The translations under genes were made by a program, and so were the position numbers. The notes beneath the pieces are model-generated. The model did not search any database, had not been told where the DNA came from, and saw nothing but the letters and a program-made list of their open reading frames with translations. A stretch of 64,000 nucleotides of DNA from Clostridium sp. CF012 (GTDB lineage: Bacteria; Bacillota; Clostridia; Clostridiales; Clostridiaceae). Location: contig NZ_JAHLEF010000005.1 in the NCBI RefSeq assembly GCF_018861755.1, forward strand, positions 124,001 through 188,000. Reading direction: 5' to 3'. Of this stretch, positions 54,601 to 62,797 are shown piece after piece (position 1 is the stretch's first letter; every line of letters begins with the position of its first letter).

Positions 54601-54749
54601 TTTTTATCTGTTTTAAAGATATTCACAGCACTTGTAGTGGATGTATAATTACTTAATTGTACCTGTTTACCTTGTACAAGGCTAATGGAGCTATTTAGTA
54701 ATAATCCAATTACCACTACTATAGAAGTTATTTTTGTGAGCTTTTTCAT
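51696..54749 (-). CDS. Exported M16C metalloprotease (presequence-protease-like)
   Basis: This 1017-residue zinc protease has an N-terminal signal peptide (about 1-27) and an inverted zinc motif H109-x-x-E112-H113 (NHIIEHSVLCGS), with the distal Glu expected in the following helix. The M16C pattern continues with TFINAFTGPDFTMYPVAS, EGWHYE and the tandem C-terminal half with KELRVKGGAYGGAMSF (R/Y motif). Such enzymes degrade short unfolded peptides in a closed chamber. GAGGGGG lies before ATG at 54749; an upstream start would add 15 residues in front of the signal peptide. Single gene. Confidence 0.9.
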   Translation of the reverse strand: MKKLTKITSIVVVIGLLLNSSISLVQGKQVQLSNYTSTTSAVNIFKTDKNLSGFKLESKKWIEDIHSTAMIFKHVKSGAKLIYLQNQDENKVFSISFRTPVHDNTGVNHIIEHSVLCGSQKYPVKDPFLIMTKQSLSTFINAFTGPDFTMYPVASKNDKDFENLMSVYLDAVFYPNISKDPRILKQEGWHYEVNKESGELNYNGIVYNEMKGAYSSPQVRLSNTINKSLFKDTSYSFESGGNPENIPELSYEKFIETYKKYYVPSNSSIYLYGKLNIENTLKFIDDNYLSKIKNKTVDSEIKLQKNYEKNVETKGFYPIAKDAKAAKMTYLSTNYVIDKVSDVETVLGFEMLQAILLNTEDSPLRKALLSSGIGANSYASFNTSTKQPIFSIIATNANESEKYKFKNVVETTLKQIVKEGFDEELIRSVFTAVEFSLHSENSEASRGMNYMSATLNSWNNDVCPTEYLETTPSLNKIKSKISHRYFEKLIQKYLLENKHNSLVVLKPINGLNEKSEELTKNKLAAYKASLSEIELAKIKKDAEELKKWQDTGDTSENLSRIPTLDRGDLNLKSEKIITLEKIEGGIKVLCHPVFTDGIIYSNLYFDSSKVPQNKILYLKLLANVLGNVSTEKYDFKELSNKIRSVTGGITFSSTQFKDYKDSNKYYPKMSISVNALNSTLPKALELLEEIMSNSKFEDKKRIKSLISSSKANYESMFVNGGNSLAIERTLSYLSDSGKYNDLGYLPYYNFICDLDKNFETKFDDIVKNLHLVKDFVFNKEGLVVSYTGDEKYYSNFASGLTCLAEKINEKTFPMQEYKFDFSKKNEAFITQSQVQYVVKAGSFKSEGVNYNGKMKVVENVLNSDYLWKELRVKGGAYGGAMSFTNNEVLFYSYRDPNLKETLKTFDGAVNFLKNFKASEKEMDNYIIGTIGSIDSLSGPYYKGLLGDNMYFTGNTQDDIQKLRDEVLSTTAEDIRNFAQVLEAVIKQDSHCVVGSEIKIKENSDLFDKIIVPINNYK

Positions 54750-54870
54750 TTTATTCCCCCTCAAATATATATTTTTTGCTGCTATGTTTTTCATTATATA
54801 ACTAGTATGTTTTATTTTAGATTAACTATTCAGTTACTATTTTAAACATTCCATAAAGGCAAGCTCAAAA

Positions 54871-54980
54871 AAAACACCTTACATTTAAATACACTATGTA
54901 TATGAATGTAAGGTGTTAACTTAATCCAATAGAATAAAAAAATCCAGTAGAATAAATCTTCTACTGGATTTTTTTTTTGC
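54871..54980 (-). terminator. Two successive hairpins, the second an intrinsic terminator of the lysozyme-like gene
   Basis: The stem AACACCTTACATT / AATGTAAGGTGTT (54873-54917) and the stem AAATCCAGTAGAA / TTCTACTGGATTT (about 54938-54972, with a long T run on the + strand and A/T tracts on both) fill the space between the lysozyme-like and M16C genes. Both genes are leftward, so the second hairpin ends the lysozyme-like gene and the first may be a backup or leader hairpin. A similar CCAGTAG hairpin recurs at 62710-62746. Confidence 0.7.
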
Positions 54981-55002
54981 ACACTTATTGTTTAACAATT
55001 AA

Positions 55003-55947
55003 TTAAACGGATTCTCCATTTAACATATTCAGCATATCTTGTTTTTCTTTTGTAAACCTATTGTATACACTTTGTTTTACCGCTTGCGAACTACTTCTAA
55101 AATAAACATCAACCTTTTGACGTTCATTATATAAATCGTTTATGACATTACCATCATTATTATTCAAATTCAGCTTTGAGAAAACAGATAAAGTTCCACC
55201 TACCCCATGTTGAACTACTGTAGACAGTAGACTTTCCTTTAATGCATCGCCTTTTTTACTTATATCAAAACCATATTTCGACTTTAAAGCTTGCGCCGCT
55301 GTATCGTAATAATTTTCTTTAATACAATTTTGTTGAAGTTTCAAAAATTTATCTCTATCAGATAGTGCAATACTAATCCATGCAGTATCAAAGTTTGTAC
55401 CATATCTATTGCCATCTTTTGCTTTTGCTTGTGAAAGTTTTGAATAAATTTCATTTTCTTTTGTTTGTAGTGATCCGATAAAAGAATCTAAAGATCCTGT
55501 TTTAGAAGAAAACTGCCAAGCACCATAGGACTTTCCGCCATAATCTCCAGGTGTGTTACTTATCGTCCCTGGATTCGCATTAGATTCATATTTAGCAGAT
55601 ATATTACCCAAGCCGGTAAATTTATTATCTACGCTTTGGCCATCATTATTTAATAATGACTGCGATGCGCCCCTCATATTTGAATTGAAATTACTCATTG
55701 AACCTAATGAATCATTTAAATTTAAAGAATCTTGATTTGATAATGCAGTAGACATAAACTCTGCCATCATTGAATTACCTGTACTTTCCATAATTTGGAT
55801 AAGCATTGTTTGAAAAGCTGCTTCCTGCATTGCTTTTTCATCCTCAAAATTTTTTGTGCTTTTATCAGAAATTTTATTATTGTTTTTTATTTGCTCTGCA
55901 TATTGCTTTAATAGTGTATTATTAATTATATTTGTAGATAATGCCAT
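55003..55947 (-). CDS. Lysozyme-like protein with FlgJ-type N-terminal segment
   Basis: This 314-residue protein has an N-terminal helical segment (EAAFQTMLIQIMESTGN) similar to rod-binding FlgJ-type regions, a Ser/Asn-rich linker, and a domain (about 110-310) with YESNANPGTISNTPGDYGGKSYG and AWQF. This pattern is seen in lysozyme-like modules of phage tail and cell-wall hydrolases; the Glu in KYES may be catalytic. It has no signal peptide or holin neighbour. GGGTGA supports ATG at 55947. The domain call is moderate, the substrate (peptidoglycan) inferred, and secretion unexplained. Confidence 0.6.
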   Translation of the reverse strand: MALSTNIINNTLLKQYAEQIKNNNKISDKSTKNFEDEKAMQEAAFQTMLIQIMESTGNSMMAEFMSTALSNQDSLNLNDSLGSMSNFNSNMRGASQSLLNNDGQSVDNKFTGLGNISAKYESNANPGTISNTPGDYGGKSYGAWQFSSKTGSLDSFIGSLQTKENEIYSKLSQAKAKDGNRYGTNFDTAWISIALSDRDKFLKLQQNCIKENYYDTAAQALKSKYGFDISKKGDALKESLLSTVVQHGVGGTLSVFSKLNLNNNDGNVINDLYNERQKVDVYFRSSSQAVKQSVYNRFTKEKQDMLNMLNGESV

Positions 55948-56256
55948 GCTTATCACCCGTTTTACATAAATTATTTCCCTACATTATCTATATCGTATAT
56001 TATAAAAAAAACTTTACATACTTTATTTAAAAAAATCACTGTATTACATAGAATGTTATGAAGTAAAGTACTAGAATAGAAAAAATAAAATTACACATAA
56101 TAAAGAAATCAATTATTTTTGTTAAAATTGATGCTTTTACAAAATATTTCCAATGTATAATATGAATTGTGTGCAGTGGGCTTATTTATATATTGAAGGT
56201 TTTTATGTAGAATTATATAGGGTTATTAATATATAAGGTTATAGAGGATGGGTAAT
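55948..56256. other. AT-rich divergent intergenic region
   Basis: This region lies between the lysozyme-like gene and the XRE regulator. It is highly AT-rich with no open frame. It must hold two promoters, but I see no convincing pair of boxes. Confidence 0.35.
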
Positions 56257-56589
56257 ATGAATAATGAAATTAATTACGTAGAAATTGGAAACCGAATAAG
56301 GTTGGAACGAGAAAAATTTGATATGACCAGAGAAAAATTAGCAGAGATCTTAAACCTTTCCCCCTACTTTCTAGGACAAATTGAAAGAGGCGAGAGGAAA
56401 ATGAGCATTAGTACATTAATAAATATTTCTGAATGTTTACACATTTCAATAGATTATTTGTTTTTTGAACAAGTAAACATAAATACTAATAATGATGTTT
56501 TGCATTCATTAATTGACAAATGTTCAGAAAAGGAAGTTAATGTAATTGAAGGTCTTATAAAGTTATTATTACCACACCTTGCAAGGTAA
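56257..56589 (+). CDS. XRE-family helix-turn-helix regulator
   Basis: This 110-residue protein has an N-terminal Cro/C1-type helix-turn-helix (IGNRIRLEREKFDMTREKLA, LSPYFLGQIERGERKMSISTL) and a short helical C-terminus (LIDKCSEKEVNVIEGLIKLL), probably for dimerisation. GAGGATGGG supports ATG at 56257; an in-frame upstream ATG at 56248 lies within that site. Its targets are unknown. It is a single gene with a terminator. Confidence 0.85.
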   Translation: MNNEINYVEIGNRIRLEREKFDMTREKLAEILNLSPYFLGQIERGERKMSISTLINISECLHISIDYLFFEQVNINTNNDVLHSLIDKCSEKEVNVIEGLIKLLLPHLAR

Positions 56590-56619
56590 TAAGTATTGAT
56601 AACCCAAGTTTTATATCTT

Positions 56620-56670
56620 AAATAAAAAATATGCTAACAATATTTATAGGCTGTTAGCATATTTTTTATT
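56620..56670 (+). terminator. Intrinsic terminator of XRE gene
   Basis: Stem AAAAATATGCTAACA / TGTTAGCATATTTTT with a T run. Confidence 0.85.
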
Positions 56671-56755
56671 TGCTTTTATTAATATATAATAAATTATGGA
56701 TAATACTACATTTTATGAAGTTACTAATCTCATAAAATGGATTGAGAGGGTGTTT

Positions 56756-56989
56756 ATGGAGGAAGCAATAGTTAGGAGTTTATATGAAGATAAACTTGAA
56801 ACCTGCATTGATACATTGAGAGACGTTCTAAATGAAATGTGTTGTACCCTTGATGAGCATGAAATGAGTATAGAAAAGTTAATTGTAAGCAGGAAACTGG
56901 ATAAACTTATAGTTGAATATATGGTACTTAAAAAAAATAAATATACTGACGAGGTAGAAATTATAACACATAAGCCTTTTACTATATAG
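56756..56989 (+). CDS. Spo0E-family aspartyl-phosphate phosphatase
   Basis: This 77-residue two-helix protein carries the Spo0E signature S-x-x-L-D-x-L-I in IVSRKLDKLIVEYM. Spo0E-type phosphatases dephosphorylate Spo0A~P and so delay sporulation. GAGAGGGTG just before ATG at 56756 decides the start; the frame remains open upstream, but nothing there has a ribosome binding site. It indicates that the host makes endospores. Confidence 0.8.
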   Translation: MEEAIVRSLYEDKLETCIDTLRDVLNEMCCTLDEHEMSIEKLIVSRKLDKLIVEYMVLKKNKYTDEVEIITHKPFTI

Positions 56990-57004
56990 TAAAAGGCTTT
57001 TTAA
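56968..57004 (+). terminator. Intrinsic terminator of Spo0E-like gene
   Basis: The stem AAAAGCCTTTTACTA and its complement, followed by T, overlaps the last codons and the stop of the Spo0E-like gene. Confidence 0.85.
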
Positions 57005-57072
57005 TTTCAACTTGACACTTGTAACGCTAGAAGTTCTTAAGATAGCTTGTACCCCTTATGTTCTTAACTTAA

Positions 57073-57098
57073 CTTGCCACCTGCCATGTGGATGGCAC
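57073..57098. repeat. Degenerate copy of the 32.5-kb GC-rich repeat
   Basis: The sequence CTTGCCACCTGCCATGTGG followed by ATGGCAC shares CTTGCCAC and GTGG-TGGCAC with the arm at 32578-32597. It lies just beyond the stop of the 130-aa gene. The similarity suggests a dispersed intergenic repeat. Confidence 0.5.
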
Positions 57099-57099
57099 T

Positions 57100-57492
57100 T
57101 TACTTGAATTCTCTTAAAATAGTATTAATCTTAGTATTAAATAAAATTCTAGAGCATGTCCTACTTAATCTTAATCTCAAATCTAATTCAAATTCTTCGA
57201 ATAGACACTCCATTTTTTGTTTGATTCTATTATGCAGAACGTCATGAGTATAGTCCAAATCATCATAAGGAATATTATCTATAAGAAGAAACTCCAACTC
57301 TTCTCCTGCAACACCTTTAAGTTGAAAATGGCTAGCCATTTTATTAATCAAGAACCATTTTTTTATATTTTCATACTCTTGTATCATTTTTTCTAAGGAC
57401 ATATTATATAGGGCTTCTTCCAAAAATGGGATCTCTTGCAAACAATTCACATTCATAACACTTTCTTCGATGTCTTTCACGAAATAAAACAT
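57100..57492 (-). CDS. Hypothetical protein, 130 aa
   Basis: This is a soluble, acidic, mainly helical protein (for example SLEKMIQEYENIKKWFLINK and VLHNRIKQKMECLFEEFELD). It has no signal peptide or known motif. GGAGGCG lies before ATG at 57492. Not recognised; it is a conserved-looking single gene. Confidence 0.65.
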   Translation of the reverse strand: MFYFVKDIEESVMNVNCLQEIPFLEEALYNMSLEKMIQEYENIKKWFLINKMASHFQLKGVAGEELEFLLIDNIPYDDLDYTHDVLHNRIKQKMECLFEEFELDLRLRLSRTCSRILFNTKINTILREFK

Positions 57493-57700
57493 TTACTTTC
57501 GCCTCCAAAACTGTAATTATATTTATTTATGTATTCTTTTTCACAACTTTAAATTTCATAAATATTATAACAAATTTTCATTGTATTTTCTATTAATAAC
57601 TAGACCCAATTGTTGCAAATATTGCTAATAAATATTTGTTTTCCCTCTTGCAAAGTGATATTATTAAAGTATATATATATCGTATGAAAGGAGAGTTAAA

Positions 57701-57985
57701 ATGAACACAATGAAAGAATTTATTTTTGAACCTCGTTTTCTCAGTTTAGCTGTAATAAAAGACATAAATGTAGGAAATAAACTACTAAATGAGCTTATTA
57801 TAGATGATGAAAGTTGCTTAGGTCACAGACAAGTAGGTACTAGAAGTTATCATATCTTTTATTTCAAGAATGAGCGTTTTTCAGTTTATTATCATAAAGG
57901 TGGTACAGACGCAATGTACTCCTCTAATTCACTAGATGTAGTTTTAGATTATGTGAATGCTTTAAAACCAGAGGATTTTGAATAA
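57701..57985 (+). CDS. Hypothetical protein, 94 aa
   Basis: This is a small alpha/beta protein (FLSLAVIKDINVGNKLLNEL, then RSYHIFYFKNERFSVYYHKG) without signal peptide or recognised motif. AAAGGAGAG precedes the ATG. The Nudix gene starts 34 bases after its stop on the same strand, so they probably form an operon. Function unknown. Confidence 0.68.
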   Translation: MNTMKEFIFEPRFLSLAVIKDINVGNKLLNELIIDDESCLGHRQVGTRSYHIFYFKNERFSVYYHKGGTDAMYSSNSLDVVLDYVNALKPEDFE

Positions 57986-58019
57986 CTAAATAAAATGAAG
58001 TACCCTTGGAGATGAAATA

Positions 58020-58634
58020 ATGGCAATAACAAATATTACAACACTAGCGGATACAAAATATTTAAAACTTTATAATGCAGAATATATCAATAAAAACGGG
58101 AAACCTAAAGATTGGACCATAGCTTCTAGAAAAGATTTAGATACATTAAAAAGTAATTACTTTAATGGAACAGAAGACAATATTGATGCTGTTATAATAG
58201 TAGCTACGCACGTAGATAAAGCTACACATGTAGATAAAGCTACCCATGCATATGAGGATAAATTAGTGGTTATAAAGCAATTTAGGGTTCCTCTTAATGA
58301 TTATGTTTATGAAATTCCTGCTGGACTTATAGATGCGGGTGAAGACTTTGAAACTACAGTTAAGCGTGAACTAAAGGAAGAAACAGGACTTGATTTGATT
58401 AAAATTGATTATAATAAGACCAAATCTAAGGCGTACATATCTACAGGTATGACAGATGAATCTGCAGCCTTAGTTTATTGCACTTGCCAGGGTGAAATAT
58501 CAAAAGCCTATTTAGAACCAGATGAAGATATTGAGATTATGCTATTATCAAAGCAAGAAGCTAAAAGTTTGATCACTTCTAAGGAAAAAATAGATATTAA
58601 AGCATTTCTTGCCATACAAAACTTTATAGGTTAG
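58020..58634 (+). CDS. Nudix hydrolase, ADP-sugar pyrophosphatase-like
   Basis: This 204-residue protein has a complete Nudix box (G-x5-E-x7-R-E-L-x-E-E-x-G) within GLIDAGEDFETTVKREL and KEETGLD, preceded by the ADP-ribose pyrophosphatase-type VVIKQFRVPLNDYVYEIPAG. It should hydrolyse nucleoside diphosphate-linked compounds such as ADP-ribose. Between two beta strands it carries a short in-frame tandem repeat (THVDKA twice, about residues 63-74). GGAGATG lies before the ATG. Confidence 0.87.
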   Translation: MAITNITTLADTKYLKLYNAEYINKNGKPKDWTIASRKDLDTLKSNYFNGTEDNIDAVIIVATHVDKATHVDKATHAYEDKLVVIKQFRVPLNDYVYEIPAGLIDAGEDFETTVKRELKEETGLDLIKIDYNKTKSKAYISTGMTDESAALVYCTCQGEISKAYLEPDEDIEIMLLSKQEAKSLITSKEKIDIKAFLAIQNFIG

Positions 58635-58654
58635 AATGTTACACCTTGAGCACA

Positions 58655-58705
58655 ATACCCTATGGAGTAGAACCTAAAAGAAAGTCTACTCCATAGGGTA
58701 TTTAA
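58655..58705 (+). terminator. Intrinsic terminator of Nudix gene
   Basis: Stem ATACCCTATGGAGTAGA and its exact complement with a 13-base loop follows the stop. Confidence 0.85.
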
Positions 58706-58784
58706 ATTTCAGTGAAATTCTATAAGTCCAACGTCCTATTCTTTACTATTCATTATAATAAATTTCCTATTTCAAAATATTTTT

Positions 58785-59420
58785 TTATTCTACAAAAATT
58801 AATTGTCCGAATTTTTCTGGCATATGAAAGTTAATTTCACCTGTTACTGACCAAGCTGAGTATTCCACCACCTTATCTTCTTTTCTATCAATTCTATAGA
58901 AATTTATACCCCAAACGTCACCTGTTAGAGGTGGATTATTTACTGCAGTTATAAATTCTTCCATGGGTATAGCAATTTCAGTATGCCATTCCTGTATATC
59001 TTCATAATAAATTGTAGCAGTTTCTAAAGTTTTATATACCTTAGCATATAAAAATTTTTCACCCTTTAAATTATTATTAACAATATAATGCAATACTGTA
59101 TTCAATGGATTTACCTCAATTTCTACATAAGTTTTCAAATCCCTATTATCATCAATAAACACTTCCACTACATCCTCTTCATATAACTTGTCATTATATT
59201 CTGTCATAGTAGCTTTAATATAATCGTCTTTGCATTTAAATGAGATGTACAAATAGTTTTCATTCCATAAAGCTTTACACTCTGACTTGAGCTTAGCCTC
59301 TCTTCCACTTTCAGTTTCCACTAAAAAATCTCCTTGAGCCTCTTGCCAAGCTTGCTTGTTCAAATTTCCGTCGATTTTAATACTTGCAGGAGTTTTTTTG
59401 CAATAATATTGTTTAGACAT
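58785..59420 (-). CDS. CBM9-like carbohydrate-binding protein
   Basis: This 211-residue protein has the fold of carbohydrate-binding family 9 (DOMON-like): start SIKIDGNLNKQAWQEAQ, core KALWNENYLYISFKCKD, EEDVVEVFIDDNRD, and the end VWGINFYRIDRKEDKVVEYS then AWS. No signal peptide is present, so it appears cytoplasmic, unusual for a polysaccharide-binding module. It is the last gene of the galE / nucleotidyltransferase / kinase operon, 18 bases after the kinase gene. Its role there is unknown; it may bind a sugar intermediate. Confidence 0.75.
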   Translation of the reverse strand: MSKQYYCKKTPASIKIDGNLNKQAWQEAQGDFLVETESGREAKLKSECKALWNENYLYISFKCKDDYIKATMTEYNDKLYEEDVVEVFIDDNRDLKTYVEIEVNPLNTVLHYIVNNNLKGEKFLYAKVYKTLETATIYYEDIQEWHTEIAIPMEEFITAVNNPPLTGDVWGINFYRIDRKEDKVVEYSAWSVTGEINFHMPEKFGQLIFVE

Positions 59421-59438
59421 ACATGTACCTCCAATTAA

Positions 59439-60545
59439 TTAACTATACTTTTGAACAATAGCCTTCATTTCATCAGCCTTCCCTTCCATATCTGCAACCA
59501 TTTTAAACTGAGTTCTCGCTCTATCTAAATTATGGTTTTCTCTATGAATTTTAAAATAAGTGTCCCCATTTATATGATCTGTTAAAAATCTTATTCCACA
59601 TTCAAAGGTCATAATCTTAGCCGCAAAAGGTAAATATTCTAATTCGGCTTGGGTTAAAGAATGATTAGTTCCATCTAGAAAGCCATGAGTAAAATACTCA
59701 TAAAGCTCTAAATCCATGCAAACCTTGGATAAATCTTTTTCATCCTCCTCTGCTGGATTAGCACCTGAGCGAATAGAATCACCAAAGTCATATAGGGACA
59801 GCCCCGGCATAATTGTATCTAAATCTATAACACAAATGCCCTCTCCAGTTTCATCATCTATCATAACATTGTTAAATTTTGTATCATTATGAGTAACTCT
59901 AAGTGGTAGCTTACCTTCCTTTAGAAGATTTATTAAAATAGAAGTTTCCTTCTCACGTGACAACACAAAATCTATTTCCATTTGAACATCCTTAGCTCTA
60001 TTCATTACGTTCACAGATAAAGCTTCTAAAAATGCTTCATACCTTTTTCTTGTATTATGAAAATCAGGTATAGTTTCATGTAATTTTTCTGCTGGAAAAT
60101 CAGCTAATAATTGTTGAAAGCTTCCTACAGCCTTTCCTGCATTGTAAAAATGTCTTAAGCTTTCAACTACCTGATATGTTTGAGCTCCCTCAATAAAAGC
60201 ATAGCTTCTCCAATAGTCACCTGAAGAACTCACATAAAAGGTTTTTTCATTAACAGTATCAATTAAATTTAAGGTTTCGCGTTTTGGGTCTCCCTTAGCA
60301 GCTTTTATTTTCTCTTTTAAATATATTGTTACATTTTCAATATTTTCCATAAGATTTTCAGGTGATTTAAAAATACTTGTGTTGATTCTTTGTAATATAT
60401 ATCTTATAGCTTTGCCACTAGTCTTACTACAAGTTACTAAGAAGGTATCATTTATATGACCTAAACCATAAGACTTTATCTGAGTAAAGCTGCCTTCATA
60501 ATTAAACTGAGCTATTATTTCATCAAAATTAAATTCATTTTTCAT
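59439..60545 (-). CDS. N-acetylhexosamine 1-kinase-like (NahK), APH fold
   Basis: This 368-residue kinase of the aminoglycoside phosphotransferase fold has the catalytic loop RVTHNDTKFNNVMID and metal-binding VIDLDTIMPGLSLYDFGDSI, the pattern of NahK enzymes that phosphorylate GlcNAc and GalNAc at C1. NahK of Bifidobacterium is of similar length. The start overlaps the nucleotidyltransferase gene by 11 bases. In the lacto-N-biose pathway it converts the N-acetylhexosamine set free by the GH112 enzyme to its 1-phosphate. Confidence 0.85.
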   Translation of the reverse strand: MKNEFNFDEIIAQFNYEGSFTQIKSYGLGHINDTFLVTCSKTSGKAIRYILQRINTSIFKSPENLMENIENVTIYLKEKIKAAKGDPKRETLNLIDTVNEKTFYVSSSGDYWRSYAFIEGAQTYQVVESLRHFYNAGKAVGSFQQLLADFPAEKLHETIPDFHNTRKRYEAFLEALSVNVMNRAKDVQMEIDFVLSREKETSILINLLKEGKLPLRVTHNDTKFNNVMIDDETGEGICVIDLDTIMPGLSLYDFGDSIRSGANPAEEDEKDLSKVCMDLELYEYFTHGFLDGTNHSLTQAELEYLPFAAKIMTFECGIRFLTDHINGDTYFKIHRENHNLDRARTQFKMVADMEGKADEMKAIVQKYS

Positions 60546-61467
60546 TTTCTTTCCCCCACAATTTTACTGGATATACCCCATTATTTACTAAATTTGTAAT
60601 CGCAGCCTTTACAATCGGTTTATCATCTTTATAAGTAACCCCATACCATTGTTCTTCTGAAGTAAGAACCTTTACCTTAACCTTATCTTCAGCAATTAAG
60701 CTATCAACTACACTTGGTAAGAAGTATTCTGCTTTTAGAATATTATTTTTATTTTCTTCCAAAAATACAGGAAATTTCTTTTCTAATTCTTCAAAAATGC
60801 TAGGTGTCAGTCCCCAGGTGTTCATAGAAACAGTGCTGCCTTCTGGAATATCAACCCATTCTTCTCCATTTTCACAATACTTAGCCCCATCCTCAAACTT
60901 CCTAATTTCAGTTCTTTCTTTTATTCCAGTCAAATATCCTGAGCTATCAACTTCGCATACACCTCTAGCAACATGCCCGTGGTCTGTAAGTGTATTTTCT
61001 AGTTTAAATCCTACCATGGAGTATTCATAAAACTCCTTATTATCTTTTAAATTAACTAAATAATCATGGATAAGTTTGAAGGTAGATGAGCCATAAAAAT
61101 CATCCGCATTTATTACTAAAAAAGGTGTGTCTACATCATTTTTGCAGCACATTATTGCATGAGCTGTGCCCCAAGGCTTAGTTCTTTCACTTGGCACACT
61201 ACATCCTGCTGGAACTATGTCTACCTTTTGAAATACATAAGCAGTTTCCACTAGACCCTCTACTCTTCTCCCTATACTATCCTTAAAATTCTCTAGCATT
61301 TCCTCCTTTATTATAAATACAACCTTTCCAAAACCTGCCTTTAAAGCATCATGAATTGAATAATCAATAATAATTTCTCCATTTGGTCCCACTGGGTCAA
61401 TCTGTTTTAACCCTCCATATCTACTTCCCATTCCAGCAGCCATTACAACTAATGTTGGTTTAATCAT
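60535..61467 (-). CDS. Sugar-1-phosphate nucleotidyltransferase (GalU-like)
   Basis: This 310-residue nucleotidyltransferase has the N-terminal signature [20 protein letters not shown], the substrate site segment [13 protein letters not shown], a metal-site D in VINADDFYG, and a later [14 protein letters not shown]. It is the type commonly paired with NahK-like kinases in Firmicutes, distinct from the larger bifidobacterial UDP-hexose uridylyltransferase. It probably makes UDP-GlcNAc/GalNAc or UDP-galactose. The start ATG overlaps the galE stop as ATGA; the kinase follows with an 11-base overlap. Confidence 0.85.
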   Translation of the reverse strand: MIKPTLVVMAAGMGSRYGGLKQIDPVGPNGEIIIDYSIHDALKAGFGKVVFIIKEEMLENFKDSIGRRVEGLVETAYVFQKVDIVPAGCSVPSERTKPWGTAHAIMCCKNDVDTPFLVINADDFYGSSTFKLIHDYLVNLKDNKEFYEYSMVGFKLENTLTDHGHVARGVCEVDSSGYLTGIKERTEIRKFEDGAKYCENGEEWVDIPEGSTVSMNTWGLTPSIFEELEKKFPVFLEENKNNILKAEYFLPSVVDSLIAEDKVKVKVLTSEEQWYGVTYKDDKPIVKAAITNLVNNGVYPVKLWGKENEK

Positions 61468-62495
61468 AATAGTTTTCTCCCTTTCTCTGCATATCCATTT
61501 GGGTTGTTATATTGCCAGCGCCAGGCATCTGCACACATATCATCTATAGTTTTTTTAGCCTTGAAACCTAGTTCACTTTCAGCCTTTATTGGATCTGAAT
61601 AACATTCCGCAATATCTCCTGGTCTTCTGTCAACTAGTTTATATGCTATTTCTTTTCCTGATGCCTTTGCAAAAGCAGCTATCATTTCTATAACACTATA
61701 TCCTTTTCCAGTTCCAAGATTATAAGTTACAACCCCCGGCTTAGATTCCAATTTTTCTAAGGCTTTTATATGACCCAGTGCTAAGTCAACTACGTGGATA
61801 AAATCTCTTACACCAGTGCCATCAACAGTTTCATAGTCACTGCCAAAGACTCTTAATTCCTTAAGCTTTCCAACAGCTACTTGAGAAATATAAGGTACTA
61901 GATTGTTCGGAATGCCATTTGGATCTTCTCCAATTCTTCCACTAACATGAGCACCCACTGGATTGAAGTATCTAAGTATAGCAATATTAAAGCTTCTATC
62001 CGACAGGTATAAATCTCTTAAAATATCTTCTATAAATAATTTAGTACGTCCATAGGGGTTTGTACAACTTAGTGGAAATTCTTCTGTAATTGGCACTGTA
62101 TGTGGATTTCCATAAACTGTTGCCGAAGAACTAAAGACCAAATTACTTACATTAAAGGCTTTCATAACTTCGCAAAGAACTAGTGTATTAAGAATGTTAT
62201 TATGGTAGTATCTCAATGGTACTGATACAGATTCGCCTACAGCCTTAAACCCAGCAAAGTGAATAACTGAGTCTATCTCATTTTCTTCAAAAACCTTTTC
62301 TAAAGCTTTCTTATCTATTAAATCTATGTTGTAAAATTTTAAATCCTTTCCTGTTATTTCTTTAACCCTATTCAAAGACTCTTTGCTACTATTACTAAGA
62401 TTGTCAACCACAACTACTTCGTAGCCAGCTTCTAAAAGTTCTACACAGGTATGACTTCCAATATAACCTGCTCCTCCAGTTACTAATATTTTCAT
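61464..62495 (-). CDS. galE: UDP-glucose 4-epimerase
   Basis: This 343-residue short-chain dehydrogenase has the NAD-binding motif [15 protein letters not shown] at the N-terminus, catalytic Ser in SSSATVYG and Tyr/Lys in NPYGRTK, typical of GalE. It interconverts UDP-glucose and UDP-galactose (and often the N-acetyl forms). It is the first gene of a four-gene operon. GGAGG lies before the ATG. In the galacto/lacto-N-biose pathway it regenerates UDP-glucose or converts UDP-GalNAc to UDP-GlcNAc. Confidence 0.92.
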   Translation of the reverse strand: MKILVTGGAGYIGSHTCVELLEAGYEVVVVDNLSNSSKESLNRVKEITGKDLKFYNIDLIDKKALEKVFEENEIDSVIHFAGFKAVGESVSVPLRYYHNNILNTLVLCEVMKAFNVSNLVFSSSATVYGNPHTVPITEEFPLSCTNPYGRTKLFIEDILRDLYLSDRSFNIAILRYFNPVGAHVSGRIGEDPNGIPNNLVPYISQVAVGKLKELRVFGSDYETVDGTGVRDFIHVVDLALGHIKALEKLESKPGVVTYNLGTGKGYSVIEMIAAFAKASGKEIAYKLVDRRPGDIAECYSDPIKAESELGFKAKKTIDDMCADAWRWQYNNPNGYAEKGRKLL

Positions 62496-62704
62496 TTCAT
62501 ATCCTCCAATTATTATAATTTTAGTCCTCTTATGAATGTTATAACTATAGAATATTCCTATTATTGAGTTAAATTACTACTATTTAATTTTATTTACCAG
62601 TTTAAATTTACCTTTTAGCTATATCTAAATTATAACTTTCAAAAGCTATTTTATAATTATCAAAAAAGTCTTTTAATTTGCACAAAAGGACGAATAGGTT
62701 GCAT

Positions 62705-62750
62705 TAAAAAAATCCAGTAGCATATTAATTTATACTACTGGATTTATTAT
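62705..62750 (-). terminator. Intrinsic terminator after hydrogenase/[2Fe-2S] genes
   Basis: Stem AAATCCAGTAG / CTACTGGATTT with a 14-base loop and flanking A/T runs lies about 50 bases after the [2Fe-2S] protein gene on the minus strand. The rest of 62496-62797 is AT-rich and presumably holds the galE promoter. Confidence 0.75.
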
Positions 62751-62797
62751 TCCATTTTATGTGTCTAAGTTATCTTATAATCTAAGGTGATACGATC

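Noticed and set aside
58206-58249. CRISPR-like or VNTR array
   Set aside because: Only two full units, in frame within a gene; there are no spacers and no cas genes anywhere in the window.
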